Assembly (NCBI GenBank): GCA_023404345.1
Contig: JAEYCB010000061.1
Span: forward strand, 1 to 64,000
Direction: 5' to 3'
DNA: 64,000 bases
Source of the DNA: Bacillota bacterium
GTDB taxonomy: Bacteria > Bacillota > Clostridia > Christensenellales > Aristaeellaceae
The notes beneath the pieces were generated by a model. It did not search any database. It was not told the origin of the DNA and saw only the letters and a list, made by a program, of their open reading frames with translations. Positions 8,311 to 17,281 of the stretch are shown in pieces (positions within the stretch are counted from its first letter, which is position 1; each line of letters opens with the position of its first letter). The translations under genes and the position numbers were made by a program.

Positions 8311-9900
8311 ATGAGCATTACAGTAGCGGATGTCATGAAGCTGCCATCCATGCGCGGGGCGAAGGTGCTTGGCGGTGCGGAGGGACTGACGAGGGTGGTG
8401 TCCTCGATTTCCGTATTGGAATATACGCAGCCCAACGAGATTCAATCCGAGCTGTTCGACCGCATTGAGTTCCTCGGCAACGAGCTTGCCATCACCGGCT
8501 TTATGAACGATCCCGATGACGTGGAACTGCAATGCACCAACCTTCGCCGCCTGGCTGGCATCGGCGAGGTGGGCGTGATCCTGTTCTATGTCGGCATCGT
8601 AATGAAAAAGGTGGACCGCCGGCTCATCGATGTGGCCAACGAGCTCAGTTTTCCCCTGATCTGCATGCCCGTGGGACAGATGAATCAGCGATACAGCGAA
8701 GTGATCTGCGAGGTCATGGAGCTGATCTACCGCGACCAGATGGCCAGCACAAACCTGGTCAGCGAGCCTCTGGAGCAGGCTGTCGGCCTTGCGCAGCACC
8801 AGCGGACCGTGGACAGCATGCTGCGTCTGCTGGCGGACAGGCTGCACGCTTCCGTCGTGCTTATGGACCGTTCCCGCCGCGTGCTCAACGAGGCGGCCTG
8901 GCCCCGCTCCCTGGATCAGACCATCAAGGATCGGCTGAGTGCGGCGGAGTTTCCCGCCTCCGGTTCATGGGGATGGTGCGAGGAGCTGGACATCCATATC
9001 TACCGCGACAGCATCCAGACGTGGGAGCATCACGCGATGGACCTGCTGATCTTCAAGGAGGGCGATCCCCTTGATGTGGTGCTCACCCGGCAGGCTGTGG
9101 AGGTTGTACAGCTGACGGTGAGCATCTGGTCAGACAAGCACGACCGCATCGTCATCGGCGAGCTGGTGCGCGCGATTCTTCAGGATGAGCCGATGAAGAT
9201 GCGCCGCCTGGCGGACATTTTTCACGTGGACGTCGCCTCCATTAACTCCATGTGGATCATCAGCGGGGACACAGCCGAGGACCGGGAGAAGCTACCGGAC
9301 ATCCTTGAGGCGGTTCTGCATGACACGCAGGCGTACTCCAAGGCCGCGATCGCCGATATCTATGAGGGAGAAATGGTTCTGTTCATGATCGGTCCGGGCA
9401 ATATGCAGGATGTCCGCGCGCTGACGGAGGCCATCGGCAATGAATTGTCCGGACGCCATATATGCGCCACGCTGACACGCTGCCATGCGCTGAACACGAC
9501 TACGCGTGTTCGTGAAGCGTGTTTGAGCCACCAGGTAGCGCTGTCCGCTGCGAAGCAGATTTTTCCCAGACAGTGGGCGTACACACTGGAACAGATTGAT
9601 TTTGCGCGGCAATGTCAGGAGCTGATCGGCCGCGGCGAACATGCGATGGAGGAAGCGCTGCGTTGCGTCGCTGCTCTCAATCACGGTGACGATTGTCTCC
9701 TGGAAACGCTGGAACACTACCTTCTGGACGCACGGATGCATGTGACGCGGACAGCGGAGATGATGTTTCTGCACAAAAACACCATCAAATACCGCCTTCA
9801 GCGCATCGCTGACCGCCTGGGCTTTGTTCCCGGCGATCTTCCCGAGAGCATACCGCTGCTGACGTCCTGCGCGCTAAACCGGCTTTTGCGCAGAAACTGA
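8311..9900 (+). CDS. PucR-family transcriptional regulator
   Basis: A 529-residue protein with an N-terminal PucR domain (about 1-125, beginning ITVADVMKLPSMRGAKVLGG), a middle CdaR/GGDEF-like part, and a C-terminal PucR-type helix-turn-helix (about 465-525, with VTRTAEMMFLHKNTIKYRLQ). Members often control purine or pyrimidine uptake and catabolism and sit beside a nucleobase permease. Here the next gene is just such a permease, but only its first 55 or so codons remain. It is divergent from the LacI-family gene. Confidence 0.9.
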   Translation: MSITVADVMKLPSMRGAKVLGGAEGLTRVVSSISVLEYTQPNEIQSELFDRIEFLGNELAITGFMNDPDDVELQCTNLRRLAGIGEVGVILFYVGIVMKKVDRRLIDVANELSFPLICMPVGQMNQRYSEVICEVMELIYRDQMASTNLVSEPLEQAVGLAQHQRTVDSMLRLLADRLHASVVLMDRSRRVLNEAAWPRSLDQTIKDRLSAAEFPASGSWGWCEELDIHIYRDSIQTWEHHAMDLLIFKEGDPLDVVLTRQAVEVVQLTVSIWSDKHDRIVIGELVRAILQDEPMKMRRLADIFHVDVASINSMWIISGDTAEDREKLPDILEAVLHDTQAYSKAAIADIYEGEMVLFMIGPGNMQDVRALTEAIGNELSGRHICATLTRCHALNTTTRVREACLSHQVALSAAKQIFPRQWAYTLEQIDFARQCQELIGRGEHAMEEALRCVAALNHGDDCLLETLEHYLLDARMHVTRTAEMMFLHKNTIKYRLQRIADRLGFVPGDLPESIPLLTSCALNRLLRRN

Positions 9901-10054
9901 CTTCCGGCATCAGTCCTTCCCCTGCGGCTCTCTTTGTCCTTTTGGACAAATAAAAGCCGCTTTTTTCTGCTTTGCGGATAAATACTTTCACCGGGAAGCA
10001 CGCTATAATTTTTTCATTCTTTATACCGCAGAAGCGGCCAAGGAGGAAGGTACC

Positions 10055-10210
10055 ATGACTCAAAAGAATTCCGGCTTCGAAATCAGGCCGGAACAGCGGC
10101 AAAGCTGGCTGAGCATTGCCATGGTATGGGCGGGCGGCATGATCTGCGTGCCCTGCCTGATGATCGGCGGCGTGCTGGTCGGCGGCGGCCTCAGCTTTGG
10201 ACAGATCATC
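10055..10210 (+). pseudogene. NCS1/cytosine-permease-like gene, N-terminal fragment
   Basis: Starts at ATG 10055 after AAGGAGGAAGG. About 50 codons encode an N-terminus ending in a glycine-rich first membrane helix (SWLSIAMVWAGGMICVP, then IGGVLVGGGLSFGQII), like cytosine/NCS1 permeases near PucR regulators. The frame hits a stop at about 10229, and the family's remaining roughly 370 residues are missing. The sequence then runs into an AraC-type remnant with much higher AT content. A deletion or recombination junction near 10200-10300 is the simplest reading. Confidence 0.7.
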
Positions 10211-10269
10211 GCATGTACATGGACCGGCTGAGCGGGCTTCTGGTCCAGCGGTTTCTCCATGGCGTCCCT

Positions 10270-10892
10270 TCCAGCCGGGAGCTTTTCGGCAGCTCATCGA
10301 ACGTATCGAATTGGCTGAATCCAAGGAGATCATCATCAGATTCCGCATTATAAATACCACATTCAAGGCGATAGAAGAATTGAAGTGTCCTAAATATATA
10401 TTTGACAACATTGCCTTGCAGAATATAAGCAGCTTTTCATCTGTTCAGGAAATAAAATGTGCGTTGGATACCTTGATACAGGATGTCTTTTTGGCCTTTC
10501 GCGAGGAAGATACCGATTTGCGTGAGGAAATATCCGGCGATCGATCCGTGCAGTTTCAGCGCATAAAGGAATACATTCAGCAGCATTTTTCTGAGGCGGA
10601 TTTTTCCGTCAAGGCGATAGCGGCTGAATTTGATATGTCTGTCTCTAACTTAAGCCTTTTTTTCAAGAAACAACAAAGCGAGAATATTTCAGATTATATC
10701 CTGCAGCTTCGGATTCATAAAAGCAAACAACTTATTCGCATGACTGATCAAACGTTTCAGGATATATCCTTGGCGTGCGGTTACGCTAATATTTCAACCT
10801 TTTTGCGCCAGTTTAAACAATCCGAACAGATGACGCCTTCCCAGTACCGTGCGATCCATCGCAAAACCCACATGCAGACCATTGAAGAGTGA
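10270..10892 (+). pseudogene. AraC-family regulator, C-terminal remnant
   Basis: The open frame from about 10197 to 10892 becomes AraC-like from about 10280. The last 100 residues hold a complete AraC DNA-binding domain: FSVKAIAAEFDMSVSNLS for the first helix-turn-helix and FQDISLACGYANIS for the second, with MTPSQYR at the end. The N-terminal sensor is absent and the apparent first 25 residues are out-of-frame permease DNA. Base composition is distinctly AT-richer than the flanks, pointing to a separate origin. It could still yield a short DNA-binding protein if translated. Confidence 0.7.
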
Positions 10893-10951
10893 TGAGCGCA
10901 TGGGACTGATAATTGAGCGCCAATCTGGTTTTTTGACGGCCTCTGACGCTT

Positions 10952-11842
10952 TCAATCCTGTTCGTCTGGCTGTTCCATTGGTGGACGAAGCTGCATTTTG
11001 CGGTACTGGGCGGGCGTCATGTGATAGTATTGGCGGAAGATGCGGTAAAACTGGCTGATGTTGGAATATCCGACCTCTTCAATGATGCTGCCAATGCTCA
11101 ATGAAGAGTTTAAAAGCAGCATGCGCGCGTTGTTCACTCGCAAATGAGTAAGATATTCCTTGAATGAAATGCGCATTTCCTTTTTAAACAGATGCCGGAA
11201 ATATGTGGTGTTGAATCCCGCATATGCAGCGACCTCATCCAGCGTAAGCGGACGGTTGTAATTCTGATGGATGTAGCGTTGGGCTGCAAGAAGTTTGGGA
11301 TTAATATTTTGACGCGCGCTTTCTTCGCTGTCCTTGCGCAGATAGTGCTGCGAAAGTTCCAGAAGAATATTGCGCACGATGATGTCCAGCTCCATTTCCC
11401 AGTTTTCCTGGCGGGTCTGGTACACGCTCAGCCCATGGGTAAGCAAGCCGGTGATTTTTTCGGCGGTCGGGGTGCCGCAGGGGATGCGGTTGATAAAATC
11501 GGGGGGATTGTACTGGAAAGTTTCAATATAGCGGCGGTTGGCGCGATGGCTGGCTGAATCGGATATGAAAGAGGGCATCAGAATCAGAAACAGATAGAGG
11601 TTGGTGTGCCCTTCCTCAGTGATGGCAACATGATTTTCATAATCATTGTTGATGAAGATATCTCCAGGATGAACGGGGTATCTTTTATGGGAATAGACAA
11701 ACTGGCCGTCGCCCTGCAGACACAGACCGATTTCAAAATAACGGTGCCAATGCATGGCGTCTCGGGCTCCCACCACTGTATACTCAAAGAGATGGACAGG
11801 AAATTCGGGATCAAAATCAAATTCCCAGTTGAAGCGTTTCAT
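10952..11842 (-). CDS. AraC-family regulator with cupin sensor
   Basis: About 296 residues: an N-terminal AraC-type cupin (WHRYFEIGLCLQGDG..., HPGDIFINND) followed by the two helix-turn-helix motifs of the AraC DNA-binding domain (TLDEVAAYAGFNTTYFRHLFKK and IGSIIEEVGYSNISQFYR) and MTPAQYRK. The ATG at 11842 with AAAAGGG ten bases upstream is preferred to the GTG at 11851. It faces the AraC remnant and stands 110 bases after the ROK gene end. Such proteins usually sense sugars, so it may regulate locus B, but this is not shown. Confidence 0.9.
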   Translation of the reverse strand: MKRFNWEFDFDPEFPVHLFEYTVVGARDAMHWHRYFEIGLCLQGDGQFVYSHKRYPVHPGDIFINNDYENHVAITEEGHTNLYLFLILMPSFISDSASHRANRRYIETFQYNPPDFINRIPCGTPTAEKITGLLTHGLSVYQTRQENWEMELDIIVRNILLELSQHYLRKDSEESARQNINPKLLAAQRYIHQNYNRPLTLDEVAAYAGFNTTYFRHLFKKEMRISFKEYLTHLRVNNARMLLLNSSLSIGSIIEEVGYSNISQFYRIFRQYYHMTPAQYRKMQLRPPMEQPDEQD

Positions 11843-11952
11843 ACAAAGCACACCCTTTTGACGGCGGGGCCGTCGCCTGCATTTTTAGGCTTTCGGTAAA
11901 ATGCAATGCGGGCGGCGTGCATCTAAAGCGCGCGCCACCCGCGAACCACACA

Positions 11953-13215
11953 TCATTCTTCTTTGCCCGAATACAGGGAATCGGAACGGAAGAAAAAGTT
12001 TGCCAACGCGGAGGATACACCCAGCGCATCCAGCTCTGCAATTGGACGTTTGTCATATATCGTGTCAAAAAGACCTAAGTCAGGATAGGTGCTCAGCTGC
12101 GCCAGGCGCTGCTTGAGCCTGTAATCGAAGAAAGGATCGGCAAAAGCAAAGTCACCATGAAAGATGACAAGGTCGGGATTGAAAAACAGGGATGCATTAT
12201 GCAGTACGGCGGCAGTGGTGCAGGCTAGCTCACCGGCGATTTCCCTTGCATAGGAATCGCCTGACGCTGAGGCGGCAAATACCCTTGGCAGGGTAATGGC
12301 GTCATGTGCAACCCCGTACAGCAGAGAGGCGGGAGCGGGCGGATGCTGTGCCAGCCGAGCCAAAACCCATTCGCGTCCCATCAGCTGTTCCAGGCGCTGC
12401 GGCGATCCGCCATCTGCGGCTATGAGCATTTGTCCAAGTTCGCCGATGAGAGAATCGCGACCATTTAGCACATGACCCCGCTCAATCATACACGCGGCCA
12501 AGCCCCAGTTGTTAAACAGGGTCAACACGCGCTTTTGTTTGATGCTTTCATCATCCAGCAGAACGGAACGGCCAATCGCTTTAGCGGCGTTTTCGACATA
12601 GACTACCACATTGTTGCCGTAGAGCTTATACAGTTTGGAGGCGATGGGTACATCCCGCCCCCATTGCGGGGTGTAGGCGTTGTAACGCAGATTGCCGCTT
12701 TTGTAATCTACCACACCTGCTGTGGACAGACCCACGCCGTACAGCTCCGAAAGCGGCACCCCGTTTCGCGCCAAAAACACATCCGACAGCGTCTCCAGAC
12801 GGTCGAAGGCTTCCTCCAATGTCAGGTAGGGGGGCAGTTCACCCTCCATATAATCCAGCTTGTGACGCACAAGGTCAAACAGGGTCAGCCCGATACGGCC
12901 TGGCCACATGGCGATGCACAGCAGATAGCTTTTGCAGTAGAAGGTGAAATGTTCCGGTTTTTTGCCGCCGATATCGGTGGAATCGCCCTTTCCGCTGGAC
13001 CTTAAAAGGCCGCGGTTGCAGAAAAAACGAATGGCCTTCATCGTTGTTTGGCGGCTGATGCCTGTTTTCGCCGCCACATCATTGGCCGTATATTCACCGC
13101 CGTCACGAAATACACGTAAAACCTGCCAGCGGTTTTCGTATTTTAAATCCGAGGGCATGGCGGAGGAAGCCTCTTTCACCACGCCCTTGCTCCTGATTTT
13201 GCTGACCATTTCCAT
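11953..13215 (-). CDS. ROK-family transcriptional regulator (XylR/NagC type)
   Basis: A 420-residue protein with a winged helix-turn-helix (about 36-80, YTANDVAAKTGISRQTT) and a ROK domain (GVGLSTAGVVD..., IGELGQML). The cysteine-rich zinc motif usual in ROK proteins (CxCGxxGCxE) is missing; the equivalent stretch reads IAADGGSPQRLEQ. It is therefore likely a sensor without kinase activity. It is the last gene of locus B but has its own promoter, and a motif shared with the GH43 promoter suggests it represses the locus and itself. Confidence 0.88.
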   Translation of the reverse strand: MEMVSKIRSKGVVKEASSAMPSDLKYENRWQVLRVFRDGGEYTANDVAAKTGISRQTTMKAIRFFCNRGLLRSSGKGDSTDIGGKKPEHFTFYCKSYLLCIAMWPGRIGLTLFDLVRHKLDYMEGELPPYLTLEEAFDRLETLSDVFLARNGVPLSELYGVGLSTAGVVDYKSGNLRYNAYTPQWGRDVPIASKLYKLYGNNVVVYVENAAKAIGRSVLLDDESIKQKRVLTLFNNWGLAACMIERGHVLNGRDSLIGELGQMLIAADGGSPQRLEQLMGREWVLARLAQHPPAPASLLYGVAHDAITLPRVFAASASGDSYAREIAGELACTTAAVLHNASLFFNPDLVIFHGDFAFADPFFDYRLKQRLAQLSTYPDLGLFDTIYDKRPIAELDALGVSSALANFFFRSDSLYSGKEE

Positions 13216-13295
13216 GGAGCAAATACCCCATTTTTTTATCCCGCTGCCACGGTTAGATGTGCCAACGAATTAATCTGTGCTGCACCGCGCACTAA

Positions 13296-13333
13296 GCAAC
13301 TAAATTATACGCTGTCATTTACTGAAAAGTCAA
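13296..13333 (-). promoter_or_regulatory. Promoter and putative operator of the ROK gene
   Basis: On the minus strand, TTGACT (13333-13328) and TATAAT (13309-13304) are 18 bases apart. Immediately downstream is TTTAGTTGC (13304-13296). The same TTTAGTT(A/G)C follows the -10 box of the GH43 promoter, which makes it a candidate ROK operator half-site. Confidence 0.65.
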
Positions 13334-13353
13334 GGAAGAAAGTGACCGCTGCT

Positions 13354-14238
13354 TTATTCGCGAGAATCGGAGATATTCTCGCCATAGACATACCGTCCTG
13401 CAGCACCCAGCACATCCAGATGATGAAGCGTGAACGCTTTCATTCGCTGTTCAACGGCCATGCACAGATGCATGTAGTCCATCTCCGGCTGCTGAGACTG
13501 GGTTTCGAGAAAGGCTGTTTTGCAGATCTGAAACGCGTCAGTGCAAATATTAACCTTGTTGATGCCACAGGCTACAGCCTTACGAAGGTTTTCATCGCCG
13601 GAGCCACTGCCGCCATGCAGCACTAGCGGCATATCCAGCAGTGATTTCAGCTCGGTAAGACGGTCAAAATCCAATTGCGGAACCTTGTGATGAAGATAGT
13701 TGCCATGTGCTGTGCCAATAGCCACAGCCAGTGCGTCAACTCCTGTACGCTGGACAAATTCACGTGTCTGCTTTGGATTGGTATAGAGATCTGCATCTTC
13801 ATCGTCACGCGCATTTGCCTGTCCCACATGGCCAAGCTCGCCCTCAACGCAGACGTTCATGGCATGTGCCATGGCGCTTACAACAGCTGTCCGGTGGATG
13901 TTTTCTTCAAAGTCAAAGGAGGAGGCGTCGATCATAACGCTGGAGAAACCCAGGTTCAGGCAGCGGACGATATCCTCCAGCTTTCCGCCATGATCCAGAT
14001 TCAGTGCCACCGGCACGGTCGCCCGGGCCGCCAGTTCCTTGATCATCGGTACCATTTCTTCAGAATGGGCATGATTGCCCATTTGTCCTACACCCAGGTT
14101 GATGATAATGGCGGCACGCGCTTCTTCTGCCGCCGTGATAGCGCCGCGGGCCATTTCCATATTGATGCAATTGATGGCCGGAACAGCATAACCATGCTCA
14201 TGTGCATGCTGCAAAATCGGCTTCATAGAAACGTACAT
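13354..14238 (-). CDS. Class II ketose-bisphosphate aldolase
   Basis: About 294 residues. All expected metal and substrate motifs are visible: NLDHGG, EGELGHVG, GTAHGNY and LHGGSG, giving the zinc-binding histidines and catalytic region of the fructose-/tagatose-bisphosphate aldolase family. It should split a phosphorylated ketose into two three-carbon (or C2 + C3) products. It follows the PfkB kinase with a 38-base gap, suggesting consecutive steps. The ATG at 14238 is preferred; a GTG at 14250 lies too close to the GGAG site. Confidence 0.9.
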   Translation of the reverse strand: MYVSMKPILQHAHEHGYAVPAINCINMEMARGAITAAEEARAAIIINLGVGQMGNHAHSEEMVPMIKELAARATVPVALNLDHGGKLEDIVRCLNLGFSSVMIDASSFDFEENIHRTAVVSAMAHAMNVCVEGELGHVGQANARDDEDADLYTNPKQTREFVQRTGVDALAVAIGTAHGNYLHHKVPQLDFDRLTELKSLLDMPLVLHGGSGSGDENLRKAVACGINKVNICTDAFQICKTAFLETQSQQPEMDYMHLCMAVEQRMKAFTLHHLDVLGAAGRYVYGENISDSRE

Positions 14239-14276
14239 TTTATACCACACTCCTCATAGTTTATCGCAATGGAACA

Positions 14277-15392
14277 TTAGCGGTCGGAGCCAAGCTCCAA
14301 AAGCATTTCCTCCGCATCGGAAATTTGACTGATCGTATCATAGGAAGCGACGCATCGTGCCGCTGCACAGGTGCCCAGCTTGAGCGCGTCTCCCGGCAAA
14401 AGGCCTTTGCGCAAGGCACAAAGGAAGCCGGCAACTGCAGTATCGCCTGCCCCGGTGGTAGATCGTACCTCGTCCACCCAGCAGGGAGGTTCCCATAGTT
14501 CGCACTGCGACCACGCGTCTACCATGGACGGCGGCAGGATGGATGAAAGTGCATCGCAGCCGGCCGTGCGCAGGCACAGGCCCCGGCTGCCGCATTTGAG
14601 AAGTACGATTTTGGCGCCGTATTCCAGCATGGTATCAGCCAGCGTGCGGATTTCTGCTTCCTTGATGGTAGGCAGCAGATCAGCTGTGCCGCACGCCTGA
14701 ATCCTGCGGATATACTGTTCGCGGCCTGTCATGTAAAGCACCTCTTCCAGACTGGGCAAAAACAGATCGATGCAGGGAAGAGCACGTTTTAAAATGGGTT
14801 GCCAATCTACCTGCCCGGGTTCCGCCTTGAGATCGGGCAGGCAGGTATCTACCGAAGTGACGGCTCCAGCTTCCCTGGCGCGCTGGAGCATCTGCACAAG
14901 CCCCTCACCGTCATTGCGGTAAAGGCCGGGCATAGTGGGCGGATAACCGAAGTGAAAAAGGCCGACGTTGTGAAAAACTTCTGCGGTGAAATCATCCGCG
15001 CAGAAACTTTGGGCCGCACCGCGCAGGTGAATGGTGCTTTTGTCACGGCCGGGGATGGCCAGCGCGATGCTGGCCGTGGAACGCATGCCGGGCATGACCA
15101 TAAGCGTGCCATCAGCCTTTTCTTCATCCAGTAAGCTCTGCACGATGGCGCCAACCCGGTCGTCGCCCACTTTGCTCATCAGGCGGACGGGTTGGCCCAT
15201 ACGCCTGAGCGCCAGACCGGTATTTCCGACAGCTCCGACCAGATAGATAACAAATTCACTGCTCTCGGTAAGCCGCCCCTGCGCTAGCAGATCATGCGCG
15301 ACGGCGTCTCCATCGCCGGAAGCAAACCTGGGCAGGATATCCAAAACCAAGGAACCGGCTACAAGAATATGACCTTCTGTCAGGAAACGCAT
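14277..15392 (-). CDS. PfkB-family carbohydrate kinase
   Basis: About 371 residues. The N-terminus GHILVAGSLVLDILPRF, the glycine-rich VGNTGLALRRMG and the C-terminal STTGAGDTAVAGFLCAL (GAGD with the catalytic Asp) define the PfkB/ribokinase fold. The exact sugar is unknown; with the aldolase next door a ketose or ketose phosphate is likely. The ATG at 15392 sits 6 bases after GGAAGGAAA and overlaps the permease gene end by 13 bases. Longer upstream frames only read through the permease gene. Confidence 0.88.
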   Translation of the reverse strand: MRFLTEGHILVAGSLVLDILPRFASGDGDAVAHDLLAQGRLTESSEFVIYLVGAVGNTGLALRRMGQPVRLMSKVGDDRVGAIVQSLLDEEKADGTLMVMPGMRSTASIALAIPGRDKSTIHLRGAAQSFCADDFTAEVFHNVGLFHFGYPPTMPGLYRNDGEGLVQMLQRAREAGAVTSVDTCLPDLKAEPGQVDWQPILKRALPCIDLFLPSLEEVLYMTGREQYIRRIQACGTADLLPTIKEAEIRTLADTMLEYGAKIVLLKCGSRGLCLRTAGCDALSSILPPSMVDAWSQCELWEPPCWVDEVRSTTGAGDTAVAGFLCALRKGLLPGDALKLGTCAAARCVASYDTISQISDAEEMLLELGSDR

Positions 15393-16255
15393 AGTTTTTT
15401 CCTTCCGTATCCCTTGATGCCGCCGGCTGTAAGGCCCTCCACAAACTGGTTCTGATTCATCAGGAAGATGATGACCAATGGAACGAACGCAAGCACCGCG
15501 CCGGGGATGAGCATGTCGTAGTTGTTGCCGTAGGAGCTGATCAACGATGCCAGGCCAACGGGCAAAGTGTAGGAGGACTCGCTTGCAAAGACGATCATCG
15601 GCCACAGGAACGCATTCCAGTTGCGAAGCGCCAGAAGAATGATCATAGCTCCAAAAGCGGGCTTCATCATCGGAACCATGATGCGGGCAAAGATGCCAAA
15701 TTCCGTGCATCCATCTACGCGCGCTGCTTCCATGTAGCCCCGGTCAATGCCTCGCACATACTGCTGGAAGAAGAACATGGCAGTGGGCTGCACCACGAAG
15801 GGAAGAATGGACCCAGTTTTGGTATCGATCAACTGCATGTTGATGATCATTTTATATAGAGGAATCAACAGAATTTCAATGGGGATCATCATCACGATCA
15901 TTGTGAGCACAAACAGAAAGTTTTTCCCCTTGAAATCATAGGCACCGATGGCATAGCCACAGATGGAGGAAAGACCCAGCGAGCACACCGTGCTGGCGAC
16001 TAGCACGACGATGCTATTCCAATACCATTGGAGATAGATACCCTCTTTAGTGGTGAGGGTATATTCGTAGTTTGCCGCCGTCAGGTTGTCAAATTCAAAG
16101 ACCATGCGGATGCCGTTTCGAAACAGGTCTTCTGAATTCTTGAAGGAGGCGATGACCATAAAGTAGATCGGAAACAGCGCCACAAGCGCCATCAAAATCA
16201 GCACCGCATAATTGGCAGTGGTCAGCAGTTTTTTGCGAAGCGCAGGCGTAAGCAT
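15380..16255 (-). CDS. Sugar ABC transporter permease (MalG type), locus B
   Basis: About 291 residues with six hydrophobic helices and the EAA loop MEAARVDGCTEFGIFARIMVP. It ends with the family-typical FVEGLTAGGIKG. ATG 16255 follows AAGGAG by seven bases; an in-frame TTG at 16273 would extend into the preceding gene. It is intact, unlike its partner. It should pair with the upstream MalF-type protein. Confidence 0.93.
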   Translation of the reverse strand: MLTPALRKKLLTTANYAVLILMALVALFPIYFMVIASFKNSEDLFRNGIRMVFEFDNLTAANYEYTLTTKEGIYLQWYWNSIVVLVASTVCSLGLSSICGYAIGAYDFKGKNFLFVLTMIVMMIPIEILLIPLYKMIINMQLIDTKTGSILPFVVQPTAMFFFQQYVRGIDRGYMEAARVDGCTEFGIFARIMVPMMKPAFGAMIILLALRNWNAFLWPMIVFASESSYTLPVGLASLISSYGNNYDMLIPGAVLAFVPLVIIFLMNQNQFVEGLTAGGIKGYGRKKLCVS

Positions 16256-16259
16256 CTTC

Positions 16260-17182
16260 TCACTCCTTATCAAACAGCCCCATGAGCTTCATCTGCACCA
16301 GATTGATTATTAGCACGATAAACAGCAGCGCAAAGCCAATGGCTGAACCAAAGCCCGGATTGCCGGAAGTAAAAGCCTGCTGGTAGAGGTAGCGCACGAT
16401 GGTCAGGCCCAGATTCCCAGGAGTGGATTCCTTCCAGAACACATAGCTTTCGCCGAAGGTGCGGTAACCTTCCACAATCAGCATGGTGAGCACACAGATC
16501 ATTGTGGGCTTGAGCAGGGGAAGGGTGATGCGCGTGAGGCGCTGGAAGCCGGTCGCACCATCGATTTCGGCAGATTCGTAGACCTCGGAGGGAATGGCCT
16601 GCAGGCCGGAGAGAAAATAGATCATATACATACCGGCGCTCTTCCAGGCGGTAAGAAACACCATAAGGAAGATGCTCCAGCCATATTGCAGCATAAAGCG
16701 CTGTTGGGGCAGTCCCAAAGCAATAAAAATGGAGTTGATGGCTCCTGTTTCCGTGTCGGCAAACATCATACGGAAAACGATACCAGCCACAATGGTAGAG
16801 GCTAGGGCGGGGATAAAAAAGTCGCTCGGAAGCCATTGCGCCCGCGCAGCTGCAAATTGTTGAGCAGAAGGGCGAGCAGCATGGGAAGGACAATCAGCAC
16901 GACACAGTTGCAAACGGTTACCAGCGTGGTGGTTTTCAGCGAAGCGTAGAATGCATTGTTAAACAGCTTCTGATAATGGTCCAGCCCAACCCAGGTGGCC
17001 GATCCAAAGCCCCGGATCTTTTGCAGGCTCATGACAAAGGAGCTGAAAATCGGATAGACATTGAAAATCAAAAAAGACAGGATAAACGGAATCAGAAAAA
17101 CATATGGGGCAACATGCCAGTTGTAAGGCAGGGAAGCCAACCTGCCTCTTGACGACTTGTGCTTTGCAATGGCGTTATTCAC
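16260..17182 (-). pseudogene. Sugar ABC permease (MalF type), frameshifted at a poly-A tract
   Basis: The frame from 17182 encodes a MalF N-terminus up to GRNGFRAT and then stops at 16802. The family sequence continues in another frame from 16820 as FFIPALASTIVAG, includes the EAA loop YESAEIDGATGFQRL and ends at 16260. The shift sits in a run of six A on the plus strand (16815-16820); one more A would restore RATFFIPALAST and a 307-residue protein. It may be decay, slippage-based switching or a sequencing error. Confidence 0.88.
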
Positions 17183-17232
17183 TGCGCAACGCTCCTATCC
17201 TTGTACCCTGCAATAGGGTAAGCGTTAAGAGA

Positions 17233-17267
17233 CCGTGCCTCCGGTCCTTCCGAGGCCGGAGGCACGG
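17233..17267 (-). other. Intercistronic stem-loop after binding-protein gene, locus B
   Basis: Positions 17233-17244 pair perfectly with 17256-17267 (12 base pairs, stem CCGTGCCTCCGG). It lies between the binding-protein stop and the MalF-type start. On the minus strand no T run follows, so a stabilising or attenuating role is more likely than full termination. Confidence 0.75.
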
Positions 17268-17281
17268 CAAAAAGAATGGAA

